Shown here: piece after piece, positions 8,606-16,959 of the stretch
Layout: every line of letters starts with the position of its first letter
Position numbering within the stretch: the stretch's first letter is position 1
DNA from: Pararheinheimera marina
Lineage (GTDB): Bacteria; Pseudomonadota; Gammaproteobacteria; Enterobacterales; Alteromonadaceae
DNA length: 64,000 bases
Assembly: GCF_042654345.1 (NCBI RefSeq)
Contig: NZ_JBHSGB010000010.1
Location: 62,001 to 126,000 of the forward strand
Direction: 5' to 3'
Translations under genes and position numbers: made by a program
Notes under the pieces: generated by a model
The model's database searches: none
Told to the model about the DNA's origin: nothing
Seen by the model: only the letters and a program-made list of their open reading frames with translations

Positions 8606-11251
8606 TTACATATTCAGCTGGAAGCCCAGCAGGAAACGACGACCCCATTCGGTGTAGTTGGCCGGACGGCTTGGATCGTTATCAAAGTAGGTGATTGCCG
8701 GTTCGTTGGTCAGATTTTGACCTTGCAGCATCACTTTGAAGTTTTCGGTCACTTCGTACGACAAGCTGGCGTCCAACGTTGCTTCGGCTTCAGCACGGGT
8801 CAGTTCAGTTGGTGTCCAGCTGCCTACGCGGGTGTTGGCACTGCGGTAGTTGTACGACAGTTTGGCGTCATAACCCGCTTTGTAGTACCACAGCGTCAGG
8901 CTGCCAACATGCTTGGACAAACCACCCAATGGCATTGGGTTGTCGGCCGGCACAAACTCATACACATTGCTGTCGGTCAGTGAGTAGTTGGCGTAGAAAC
9001 CTAAACCATCGAATGGCTCTGGCAGCATATCCAGCGCTTGTTGGTACATCAGCTCAATGCCTTTGATCTGACCGCCGTCGCCGTTAATAGGCAGGCTGAA
9101 CTGGTACAGCACGCCGTCCACAGTCCGCGGTTCTGTCATGGTGCCGATATGGGTGGTCAGGTCTTTGAAGAAGGTGGACACCGAAAACGCGTGTTTTTCC
9201 GACCAGTAGTACTCGTAACCTAAATCCAGCTGATTAGCCACAAAGGGGTTCAGCAGCGGGTTACCGCCTGATCCTGTATTCACAGTGCTGGAGGTGTTGA
9301 GTGAATAACCTGAGCGCATTTCAATCAGTGGCGGGCGAGACAGGGCACGCGACAGACCAAAACGCACTTGTGCTTCGTCAGACAAATTGAACACCAGGTT
9401 CAATGACGGCAGCACTTCGTCGTAGTCATGCTCGGCTGACACCGGGGTCAGGTTGTTGTCATTAACCAGCTCATAACCTTCCGAGGTGGATTCAGTGCGA
9501 ACATAACGGATACCGAAGTTCCCTGTGTACGGCAGGTCGGCCAGCTCGCCGGACATTCTGAACATGGCATAGGCTGAACTATTGGTTTCGTTAATGCTCC
9601 AGCTGTCGACAAAGTTGGTGTTGGTTTTGCTGTGGGCTGAGCGGTTATCAATACCGCCAAAGCCGTCGGTTACCACCTGATCCCAGTTGTTCATGCCGTA
9701 CAAAGCAGGCGCAATAAAGTCGCCACCCATGTTGTAGCTGAAACCATAACCGCTCAGGCTGCTGTTGGTTGGGTTCTGTGTCCAGCTGACCACGTCGTTG
9801 TTTTTATCACGATCGCTGTAGCGCAGGCCAAGCACCACCCCCTCAACCACACCCCAATCCAGAGAACGTTCAAAGTCGGTGCGGATGCTGACCATTTCAT
9901 CTTTCAGATCCCGGTCATTGTCTACCGACATGCTGCCCAGGCTGTAGTTTGCGGCATTGCTGACATCGGCATTTGGCAGAATATTCAGTCGACCGCCTTC
10001 CGTATTCCAGGCGATATCCAGTGGTGTAGGGCCGTTATAGGCGGAGGTCAGGTTCACCCAGCGTGATTCAATACCGGCTTCGGAGTAACCTATGTCCAGC
10101 GTAGAGGTCCAGACATCACCGGTATAGGTTGATTTCAGACCTGTGCTGAGTAAATCGTTTTTCTGGAACCAGGTAGAATTGTTGGCGGAGTGTGTGCCCC
10201 ATAACAGGCTACCACCGGTCAATTGTTGGCTGCCGTCTGCTTTTGTCACCACAGTTGGGGCTGAGGCTGAATTGTTGTAACCCCAGGTGCTGCTGTTCTG
10301 CCAGTTACCCCAGCCGTCAAACCAGAACTGGTCTTCCCGTTCTTTAATATCGAACTCAGAGTAAAACAGGTCGTATTTAAAGTTCAATGCATCAGTCGGC
10401 TGCCATTCCAGGATCATCAGGCTGCCAACACGTTCGTTGTTACCCATCTTGGTGCCGGCTTTACCGCCCCAAGGTGCGGCTTCTTTGATGCCATCGCCAT
10501 TGACGTCGCCCATGTCGGCGTCGGTTTTATTGTACGAATACGAAGCGGTTTCACGCTGTACCGAAGGCTGATCCTGGTAGGTCAGGCCAAATACCACGCC
10601 AAAATTGTCGGTCCACTGGTCAACGTAAGAGAATGAGCCTTTCTTGCCGGTGCCATCGGCACCTGGCAGATCGTCCGCCAGCGGGTAATCCATCAGGTTA
10701 CCTGTGATGGTGATCATGCGCTTGTCTTTGGCCAGCGGGCTGATGAAATTCATATTCACCAGACCGGCGATACCGCCCTCGAGATTGGATGCCAGCGGGC
10801 TTTTGTACACTTCAACAGAGTTGATCAGTTCAGCTGGGAACTGCTCATAACGCACGTCGCGGCTAGGTTCGGCGCTGACAATTTCGCGGCCATTCATGGT
10901 CGCCGCATTTAAACGGGCACCCAAGCCACGAATGGAAATACTACTGGCATTACCCCGGTCACGTTCGGCGGCGATGCCTGGCAGGCGAGCCAGCGAGTCG
11001 GTAATAGTCACATCAGGCAGTTGGCCTAAATCGTCCGTAGTGACAATTTCCACTGTGGATTCAGCCAGTTTTTTCTGCATTAAGGATTTACTGAGTGACG
11101 CACCAAAACCACGAACTTCGATCACCTCAACCGAGGGTTCGGATTTTTTCTGTGCTTGTTCAGTGGTTTGCTGCTGAGCCAGCAGCGGAGTTGCGACTAA
11201 AATCTGTGCCATAGCGAGCGCTACAGCAGTCTTCTGGAATCGAGCTGTCAT
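8606..11251 (-). CDS. TonB-dependent receptor, probably for galactosides
   Basis: Outer-membrane active transporter of 881 residues. An N-terminal signal peptide (cleavage near ATPLLAQ) is followed by a TonB-box-like EVIEVRGFG near residue 43, a plug domain with ITDSLARLPGI, SSISIRGLGARLN and NLEGGIAGLVNM, and a long beta-barrel ending in a terminal aromatic-type strand (RRFLLGFQLNM). It belongs to the large carbohydrate receptor class found in Alteromonadales, Caulobacter and Xanthomonas. It is the first gene of the eight-gene gal operon behind the promoter at 11321-11350, which suggests uptake of galactose-containing oligosaccharides. Substrate is inferred from context only. Confidence 0.9.
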   Translation of the reverse strand: MTARFQKTAVALAMAQILVATPLLAQQQTTEQAQKKSEPSVEVIEVRGFGASLSKSLMQKKLAESTVEIVTTDDLGQLPDVTITDSLARLPGIAAERDRGNASSISIRGLGARLNAATMNGREIVSAEPSRDVRYEQFPAELINSVEVYKSPLASNLEGGIAGLVNMNFISPLAKDKRMITITGNLMDYPLADDLPGADGTGKKGSFSYVDQWTDNFGVVFGLTYQDQPSVQRETASYSYNKTDADMGDVNGDGIKEAAPWGGKAGTKMGNNERVGSLMILEWQPTDALNFKYDLFYSEFDIKEREDQFWFDGWGNWQNSSTWGYNNSASAPTVVTKADGSQQLTGGSLLWGTHSANNSTWFQKNDLLSTGLKSTYTGDVWTSTLDIGYSEAGIESRWVNLTSAYNGPTPLDIAWNTEGGRLNILPNADVSNAANYSLGSMSVDNDRDLKDEMVSIRTDFERSLDWGVVEGVVLGLRYSDRDKNNDVVSWTQNPTNSSLSGYGFSYNMGGDFIAPALYGMNNWDQVVTDGFGGIDNRSAHSKTNTNFVDSWSINETNSSAYAMFRMSGELADLPYTGNFGIRYVRTESTSEGYELVNDNNLTPVSAEHDYDEVLPSLNLVFNLSDEAQVRFGLSRALSRPPLIEMRSGYSLNTSSTVNTGSGGNPLLNPFVANQLDLGYEYYWSEKHAFSVSTFFKDLTTHIGTMTEPRTVDGVLYQFSLPINGDGGQIKGIELMYQQALDMLPEPFDGLGFYANYSLTDSNVYEFVPADNPMPLGGLSKHVGSLTLWYYKAGYDAKLSYNYRSANTRVGSWTPTELTRAEAEATLDASLSYEVTENFKVMLQGQNLTNEPAITYFDNDPSRPANYTEWGRRFLLGFQLNM

Positions 11252-11320
11252 TGCCTACCCCTGTCGTACGGATGTGATGTTTGTTGTTGTTTTGCAGGTT
11301 GTGAACCTGACTGGTGTTTA

Positions 11321-11350
11321 TTTATACCACTTAAGGAAAACGTTTACCAA
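11321..11350 (-). promoter_or_regulatory. Sigma-70 promoter of the gal operon with LacI/GalR-type operator
   Basis: Read on the minus strand, TTGGTA (11350-11345) and TATAAA (11326-11321) are separated by 18 bp and face the TBDR start at 11251. A 14-bp near-palindrome, GGAAAACGTTTACC on the plus strand (11335-11348), lies across the -35 element and spacer with the central CG typical of LacI/GalR operators. A repressor bound here would block RNA polymerase, so the operon is probably induced by galactoside. No LacI-family gene lies next to it in the window; the regulator is unknown. Confidence 0.55.
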
Positions 11351-11513
11351 AAAATATTTGGTTTATACGGGTTAATATTTATCAACTGCATGTTTTTTAT
11401 GGATATAAATTGAGAAAGCGATTACCTGTTGTTCTGGTAAAACCAGCAGACGCTGTTTCCCAATGATGGGCTGTGGTACAACAAGCCTGATTAGCGGATG
11501 ACGAGAACTCAGA

Positions 11514-11936
11514 ATGAAAACAATAGCTTTGGTGGCGCACGACGGGAAAAAGGCGGAATTGCTGGAATGGGTGAAGGTGCATGCAGCCTTTTTCCAGGAC
11601 AAAGAGTTGGTGGCGACGGGCACCACAGGGCGCTTATTGGGCGAGGTGCTGCAAAAGCCGGTGAAATGCCTGGCCAGCGGCCCACTGGGCGGCGACCAGC
11701 AAATTGGTGCCTTAATTGCCGAACAACAAATCGACTGGCTGGTGTTTTTCTGGGACCCGTTGTCATCACAACCGCACGACCCGGACGTCAAAGCGCTGAT
11801 CCGGCTGGCCGTGGTGTGGAATATTCCGGTGGCTTGTAACAAAGCCACTGCGGACTTTATTGTGCATTCCACCTTAGTGGCGCAAGACTACCAGCGCACT
11901 GTGCCGGATTTCTCAGCGCACAATAACCGACTGTAA
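11514..11936 (+). CDS. mgsA: Methylglyoxal synthase
   Basis: Converts dihydroxyacetone phosphate to methylglyoxal and phosphate, a bypass that relieves sugar-phosphate build-up; cytoplasmic. The 140-residue product is slightly shorter than the E. coli enzyme (152) but keeps the family motifs: IALVAHDGKK at the start, GTTGRL, SGPLGGDQQIGALI with the catalytic aspartate, FFWDPL, PHDPDVKAL with the key histidine and aspartate, and CNKATADF. It diverges from the gal operon, an apt place for a gene that handles overflow of sugar phosphates. Its ribosome-binding site is weak. Confidence 0.94.
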   Translation: MKTIALVAHDGKKAELLEWVKVHAAFFQDKELVATGTTGRLLGEVLQKPVKCLASGPLGGDQQIGALIAEQQIDWLVFFWDPLSSQPHDPDVKALIRLAVVWNIPVACNKATADFIVHSTLVAQDYQRTVPDFSAHNNRL

Positions 11937-11945
11937 AGCCAAGAT

Positions 11946-11974
11946 AAAAAACACCCCACTAGTTCAGTGGGGTG
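11946..11974 (-). terminator. Intrinsic terminator of the 188-aa membrane protein gene
   Basis: Plus-strand CACCCCACT (11952-11960) and AGTGGGGTG (11966-11974) form a 9-bp stem with a 5-nt loop. On the minus strand the hairpin is followed by six T residues (plus-strand A run 11946-11951). The stop codon TAG of the minus-strand gene (11961-11959) lies inside the hairpin. On the plus strand there is no T run, so mgsA would be stopped only weakly. Confidence 0.75.
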
Positions 11975-12525
11975 GTGATTAAAGCGCAGTCTGTTTCTGT
12001 TGCCTGTTCTGGGCTTAGTTCAAAACAGAGATGGGGTGGGTAATCGTCATTACCTACTTCATAAGTTCTTCCAAGCTTCACAACTAACTTATCGTCGTTC
12101 TGGATAAACTCAGCAGTGTTGTAGTTGTAGGCATTTTTTAATGTGCGTTTGTTATGCAATAAAAAATGGCCGTCCATGACGCTGATTCTGGCGTCGACGC
12201 CGGATGTTGCCCCCGCCAGATTATTGGTTTGCACAAAATACAGATGTGAACCCGAGCGGAAATGCGATTCGACATTCCAGTCTTTCCCCACAGGGCCAAA
12301 CAGGTAATTCAGAAGCAATAATCCTAGCCATTTGTTTACTAAGCGTTTTGTGCCTAATGACTGGCGCTTCAGGCCACTATAAAAACAGCCGCCAGCCAAC
12401 AGCAGGGTCAACAGTGTGCCCGCGAGTGATCCGGTAATTTCCCATTCAAAATACCAATTGAGCAGGAAACACAGAAAGTAAACCAGGAATGGGGTGTAAG
12501 GGATGAGGTAATTGAGAAATCTCAT
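11959..12525 (-). CDS. Hypothetical protein with two N-terminal membrane helices
   Basis: A 188-residue product that I do not recognise. Two hydrophobic segments at about residues 5-23 and 30-50 predict a membrane hairpin; a third weakly hydrophobic stretch (WLGLLLLNYLFGP) follows near residue 66. The remaining 110 residues are polar with alternating hydrophobicity, suggesting a beta-rich soluble domain that contains SGVDARISVMDG and KLVVKLGRTYEVG. It is a single gene with its own terminator and is convergent with mgsA. Codon usage resembles the neighbours. No function is proposed. Confidence 0.7.
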   Translation of the reverse strand: MRFLNYLIPYTPFLVYFLCFLLNWYFEWEITGSLAGTLLTLLLAGGCFYSGLKRQSLGTKRLVNKWLGLLLLNYLFGPVGKDWNVESHFRSGSHLYFVQTNNLAGATSGVDARISVMDGHFLLHNKRTLKNAYNYNTAEFIQNDDKLVVKLGRTYEVGNDDYPPHLCFELSPEQATETDCALITTPLN

Positions 12526-12688
12526 TTTTTAGCTTTTCCTTAAGCCAGTAGGCGTTTAATCACTGCAAAAACGCTCATAAGCTACCAGCAACATCAGCTT
12601 AATAATAGCAGCTTGTTCCTATTTTTCTCCGTACTGCATTGAGACGCTGTAGTGGTCTCAACAGTGTCTTTGACTTCCCGTTATGTGG

Positions 12689-13432
12689 TCAAAACATCAG
12701 GCCAGATAGCTGCTTCAGGTACACTGGCGTGGCCGGATGCTGGCTAAGTTCGAACAGGCAGACGGCCGTCAGCAGCGCGCTGAGCAAGGAGCTCCAAAAC
12801 CAGGGCTGACGTTTGTTTTTCGCCTGAGGTTGTGGGTCAATATAGCCTTTAATCAGCCAGGCGGATAACAGTGCCAGCGCTATTGAGCCTGCCAGCAGCA
12901 GGTAAAACCAACTCAGATTGGTGCCCTTCAGTTGCCAGGCTACACCGGCCAGAATACCGGGCAGAAAATAAGCCACGGGCCAGAGGCTACAGGCGACTAT
13001 GGCCGCAGGGAAATACCGTGACGGCGGTAGCCGCAACATGCCTGACAAAATCGGCAGCAGCGGGCGACTGGGGCCAATAAAACGACCGGCGATAATGGCT
13101 ACCCAGACGCTTTTATCCAGCATAACCCGTACTTTATCCAGTTGCTTTTGCTGTTTGGCCAACCAGGACCAGCGCTGCAACTGAGGGCCAAAATGCCGGC
13201 CAGCCAGATAAGACAAGCCGTCCCCCAAAATACCGGCGGCGGCACCGACCAGACATGCTTGCCAGAAACCAATCTGACCTGAGCCAATCAGCAAGCCGAA
13301 ACTAAACATCAGCGCGGTGCCTGGCAGCAACAAACCAAGCACAGCCACAGACTCAAAAAATACCAGACCAAACAGGATCAGCAAGGCCAGATGCTGGTAC
13401 TGTTCCAAGAGCTGATGTAAGTACTGCTCCAT
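12689..13432 (-). CDS. DedA-family (SNARE-associated) inner-membrane protein
   Basis: The 247-residue polytopic membrane protein belongs to the DedA/VTT family, linked to lipid carrier recycling and envelope or proton-motive-force homeostasis. The family core is visible as FFESVAVLGLLLPGTALMF near residue 24, GAAAGILGDGLSYLAGRHFG near residue 63 and IAGRFIGPSRPLLPILSGM near residue 113 (the conserved arginine-containing re-entrant region), followed by C-terminal helices. The first base of its ATG is the last base of the zapE stop (TAATG), so translation is coupled. The specific substrate is unknown. Confidence 0.88.
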   Translation of the reverse strand: MEQYLHQLLEQYQHLALLILFGLVFFESVAVLGLLLPGTALMFSFGLLIGSGQIGFWQACLVGAAAGILGDGLSYLAGRHFGPQLQRWSWLAKQQKQLDKVRVMLDKSVWVAIIAGRFIGPSRPLLPILSGMLRLPPSRYFPAAIVACSLWPVAYFLPGILAGVAWQLKGTNLSWFYLLLAGSIALALLSAWLIKGYIDPQPQAKNKRQPWFWSSLLSALLTAVCLFELSQHPATPVYLKQLSGLMF

Positions 13433-14541
13433 TAACGTCTCCTGCTGAGCTCCGAGGGGGCTGGTGCTGTCCAGCGCTGCATTTCAATCAGCCTGGATAT
13501 GGTGCGCTCAAAGGCAAATTGCAACTGGCTGGCCTGGTATAACTGCTCGACCGGAACTTCGGCGCTTAACAGCAGCAGGCAGTCCCGGTCGTAGCATTCG
13601 TCCACCAGTGCAATAAAACGCCGTGCTTCATTGTCGAGCAGGGCACTTTGGCCAGCAACAGCGTCACGCTGATAGCCATCTTCCGTGCCCTGGGTGACTG
13701 TTGCCTGAACGCTGGCGCGAAAGGCTGGCACATTGCAAATCAGCAGCAGCCGGTAATGGCTGGCCAGCTGCATGTAATCAAGCTGGCTGCGGCCTTCGCC
13801 GCACAGGCTGAAAAAGTCAAAAGCGATGGCCTGCTCATTCTGACCCAGGCAGGGCAACCGGCGCTGGTTCAGCAGGAATTCGGTGGGCGCTGACAGCTGA
13901 CCTGTGTAAGGCGCGGCCAGTTGCAGCGTGGTCTGAGTGTCGGTGTTCAGCCAGTAATACTGCGGCAAAGCGGCACCCAGCCGGCGGTAATCCTGGCCGG
14001 CGTCCAGCTGCAGTATCTGGCAATGCTGTTGTAGTAAATCAATAAAGGGTTCGAAGCGTTCGCGCCTGTGGCCATTCTGGTACAACTGCTGAGGGGCGCA
14101 GTTGGAGGTAGCCACCAGCATCACGCCAGCATCAAACAACGCCTGCCATAAATTACCCAGCAGCATGGCGTCGGCAATGTCGGTGACAAAAAACTCGTCA
14201 AAACACAGCACCTGGTACTGTGTGGCCCAATCCTGCGCCAGCTGTTGCAACGGGTTTTTCTGGCCTTGCAGCTTGAATAACGCTTTGTGAACGGCAGCCA
14301 TAAAGTGGTGAAAATGCAGCCGGTTTTTCCGCTCGCCCGGAATAGCCTGATAAAACCAGTCCATCAGCAGGGTTTTTCCACGGCCGACCGGGCCATACAG
14401 ATACAAGCCCTGCATAGGCCGCTGCTGAATAAGTGTCTGCAGCCGCAGCTCCAGCTGAGCCAGCGCTTGCTGCTGGCCCGCATCGGCGCGCAGCAGGCCT
14501 TGTTGCACCTGCTGCTGATAACGTTCGGACAGTTGGATCAT
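13432..14541 (-). CDS. zapE: Cell division protein ZapE (AFG1-like ATPase)
   Basis: P-loop ATPase associated with the Z ring during constriction and with stress tolerance in E. coli; cytoplasmic. The 369-residue product has Walker A GPVGRGKTLLMDWF near residue 51, the AFG1 signature RLHFHHFMAAVHKAL, Walker B CFDEFFVTDIADAMLLGNL near residue 115 and a sensor-like VATSN. Length fits the family. It lies 6 bp after the S9 peptidase stop and overlaps dedA by one base, so the three genes form an operon. Confidence 0.92.
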   Translation of the reverse strand: MIQLSERYQQQVQQGLLRADAGQQQALAQLELRLQTLIQQRPMQGLYLYGPVGRGKTLLMDWFYQAIPGERKNRLHFHHFMAAVHKALFKLQGQKNPLQQLAQDWATQYQVLCFDEFFVTDIADAMLLGNLWQALFDAGVMLVATSNCAPQQLYQNGHRRERFEPFIDLLQQHCQILQLDAGQDYRRLGAALPQYYWLNTDTQTTLQLAAPYTGQLSAPTEFLLNQRRLPCLGQNEQAIAFDFFSLCGEGRSQLDYMQLASHYRLLLICNVPAFRASVQATVTQGTEDGYQRDAVAGQSALLDNEARRFIALVDECYDRDCLLLLSAEVPVEQLYQASQLQFAFERTISRLIEMQRWTAPAPSELSRRR

Positions 14542-14547
14542 ACCGGC

Positions 14548-16590
14548 TTAGTCGGTTGGGCCTGCTGGTACGTAACGCTGCAACCAGCCGGTAAATTCCC
14601 GGTACCAGAACAGTGAATTATTCGGCTTTAACACCCAGTGGTTTTCATTGGGGAAATACACCAGCCGGGCGTCGACGCCTTTGCCTTTGAGCACACCGTA
14701 AATCTCCAGCCCCTGAGTGACCGGCACCCGGTAATCCTGCTCGCCGTGCATAATCAGCATTGGGGTGACAAATTTGTCGGCAAACATGGCAGGGCTCGAC
14801 TGCAGCAGGTTTGGCAGGCCGTCCCATGGCGCACCGCCGTAGGCGTTTACTCTGTGTTCGGTGGAATCAGAGGCAAACTGCGCCATCAGGTTGTACACCC
14901 CGGCGTGGTTGATCAGTGCTTTGTAGCGATCGGTGTGGCCGGCAATCCAGCTCACCAGGTAACCGCCATAGCTACCCCCAGCGGCAGCCAGTCGGGTGGC
15001 GTCAATAAAGCCACGCGAAATCATGTAGTCCACAGCGGCTTCGCTGTCGGCAAAAGGTTTACTGGCGTGGTCGCCCTGAATGGATTCGGCAAAGGCCTGG
15101 CCAAAACTGGTGGAGCCATGGAAATTCGGCTGGATCACCACATAACCGGCTGCGGCAAACACCTGCGGGTTCCAGCGGTAGCCAAAGCTGTCGGCACTGT
15201 AACTGTGTGGGCCGCCATGTAGCACGTTCAGTAAGGGCCACTTTTTCGCCGGGTCGAAATTAGGTGGATAAGTTACGTAGGCCTGAACTTGCTTACCATC
15301 GGCACCGGCAAAACTGACTTCATCGGTTTTGCCCCAGGCCAGTTTTTGCTGCAGCTCGGCGTTGATGCGGGTCAGCTGTTTCAGGGTGCGGCCCTTGTTG
15401 TCCAGGCTATAGAGTTCAGGCAATTGGTTCAGGCTGTGGTGGATAAAGTACAGCCGTTGTCCGCCAGCGACAATCAGGTCCTGGCTGTCGCCTTGCCGGA
15501 AAATTTGCTGCACTTTGCCCGGTGTGGCGCTAGTGGCGGCTGGCAGGCTGTACAGCGCGGTTTTGGCCCGGTCAGCGGCGGCAAAATACACGATTTGGCC
15601 GCTTGGGTCTGTTTGCCAGTCCTGCAAAGACAAATCCAGCTGAGCCGTCAGGTTTTGCTTCTCGCCACTGGCCAGTTCAAGCCGTATTAACTGCACATTG
15701 TCAGACGAAAAGCTGCTGCTTTTCTGGGCGCCGTAATACAGAAACTTACCGTCTGGGCTGAAGCGTGGTTTGCTGTCGTCGGCCGGGTTGTCGGCGGTCA
15801 GGTTGGTAAACTGGCCTGAGCCGTCGGTTTTCAGCAGCAGAATATCCTGGTTCAGTTTGTTGTAAGGCGGCGGGCTGGTATTGGCGCTGACCGCGACATG
15901 GCGGCCGTCCGGTGACAACTCAAATTCAGCGCCGCCATTGAGGCTGAACCAACGGTCCCAGCCTGGGGTTAAATCGGTGATCTCGCCGCTTTGCACATTC
16001 AGGCTGAATAAATGCGGGTAGCTGTCATCGGTCAGCCAGTGGTCCCAGTAACGGTAGACCCGGTTTTCGGTCACCTTGGCTGTGACATGCTGCTGCTTTT
16101 TCTGCTTTAACTGCGCTGCCAGTGCGGTGAAATCGCCATTAAAGCCTTTAGGCACATCAGCAAGGAACAAAATACGCTGGCCGTCCGGAAACCAAACCGG
16201 CTGCTGCACCGCGACAGGCAGCTGGGTCAGGTTTTTCGCTTCGCCGCCGGTCAGGGGCATCACAAATAACTGCGGCTTATCAGCACCGCGTTTGGATAAA
16301 AACGCCAGTTGCTGGCCATTTGGACTCCAGATCGGGCTGGTATCCGGGTCCGGATGCGAAGTCAGTGCCTGCAGCTGATTGCTGCGTAAATTCAGCAGAT
16401 AAATATCGGCGTTGCTTTTATCTGTGCTCGTGTCAAAGCGGGTCAGGGTAAAAGCTAACTGGCTACCGTCAGGTGACAAGGCCAGGCTGCCAGGCCGGGC
16501 CACCTGCCACAGGTATTCTGCAGTGATAGGTTCAGCCGCCTGAAGACCGCCTGCCGCCAGCAGGGCGGCGCAAAATGCAAAAACTTTCAT
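14548..16590 (-). CDS. S9-family prolyl oligopeptidase-like peptidase (DPP/acylaminoacyl type), exported
   Basis: Serine peptidase of 680 residues with a Sec signal peptide (cleavage near GLQAAEP), hence periplasmic. Residues about 30-400 form a WD40/TolB-like beta-propeller with repeated SPDG and SPNG motifs. The C-terminal alpha/beta hydrolase domain has HGGPHSY near residue 459, the nucleophile serine in GGSYGGYL near residue 543, the aspartate in GEQDYRVP and the histidine in NENHWVL. It probably trims oligopeptides. It is the first gene of a zapE-dedA operon and diverges from the Oar-like TBDR at 16960, which may import peptides or larger protein fragments. Confidence 0.9.
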   Translation of the reverse strand: MKVFAFCAALLAAGGLQAAEPITAEYLWQVARPGSLALSPDGSQLAFTLTRFDTSTDKSNADIYLLNLRSNQLQALTSHPDPDTSPIWSPNGQQLAFLSKRGADKPQLFVMPLTGGEAKNLTQLPVAVQQPVWFPDGQRILFLADVPKGFNGDFTALAAQLKQKKQQHVTAKVTENRVYRYWDHWLTDDSYPHLFSLNVQSGEITDLTPGWDRWFSLNGGAEFELSPDGRHVAVSANTSPPPYNKLNQDILLLKTDGSGQFTNLTADNPADDSKPRFSPDGKFLYYGAQKSSSFSSDNVQLIRLELASGEKQNLTAQLDLSLQDWQTDPSGQIVYFAAADRAKTALYSLPAATSATPGKVQQIFRQGDSQDLIVAGGQRLYFIHHSLNQLPELYSLDNKGRTLKQLTRINAELQQKLAWGKTDEVSFAGADGKQVQAYVTYPPNFDPAKKWPLLNVLHGGPHSYSADSFGYRWNPQVFAAAGYVVIQPNFHGSTSFGQAFAESIQGDHASKPFADSEAAVDYMISRGFIDATRLAAAGGSYGGYLVSWIAGHTDRYKALINHAGVYNLMAQFASDSTEHRVNAYGGAPWDGLPNLLQSSPAMFADKFVTPMLIMHGEQDYRVPVTQGLEIYGVLKGKGVDARLVYFPNENHWVLKPNNSLFWYREFTGWLQRYVPAGPTD

Positions 16591-16959
16591 TGGTTATCCC
16601 GTTACGCATTGGTGTGGCAGAAACTAACACAGCATTGGGGGGCTGCCTACCTTCTGCCGCGGCTTTTGCTGCCTGTTGCATTCAGGGCAGGCTGAACTCC
16701 TCCAAACTGGTCGGATGTTAGTCAAGTTGTGCTAAATCCAGCCGTTTGAACTTCTGGCCATTTGTGTTGTCTGGTCGGCCCCGTTTTTATTGGGCTACAG
16801 GCAAATTTTTGCGCCGAATGGAGCGTGACTTGCGCTGGAAAGTACCGATTTTGAGGTCTTCATAGTTGTAACCAATTGTTTCGGATGATAAACCGGTAGA
16901 AGCGTAAAAGTCCTTTTACGCAGTTTATTTTCTAAAAAACAATCCAAAGTGAACTCAAA
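16591..16959. other. Intergenic region upstream of two divergent genes, with a leader hairpin
   Basis: 369 bp between the divergent S9 peptidase and TBDR genes. No convincing ORF is present. The only clear structure is the inverted repeat GCGTAAAAG (16902-16910) and CTTTTACGC (16913-16921) with a 2-nt spacer, 38 bp before the TBDR start and followed by a T-rich stretch. It would form a hairpin in the 5' leader or act as a dyad for a regulator. Promoters must lie here, but I could not assign them with confidence. Confidence 0.45.
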
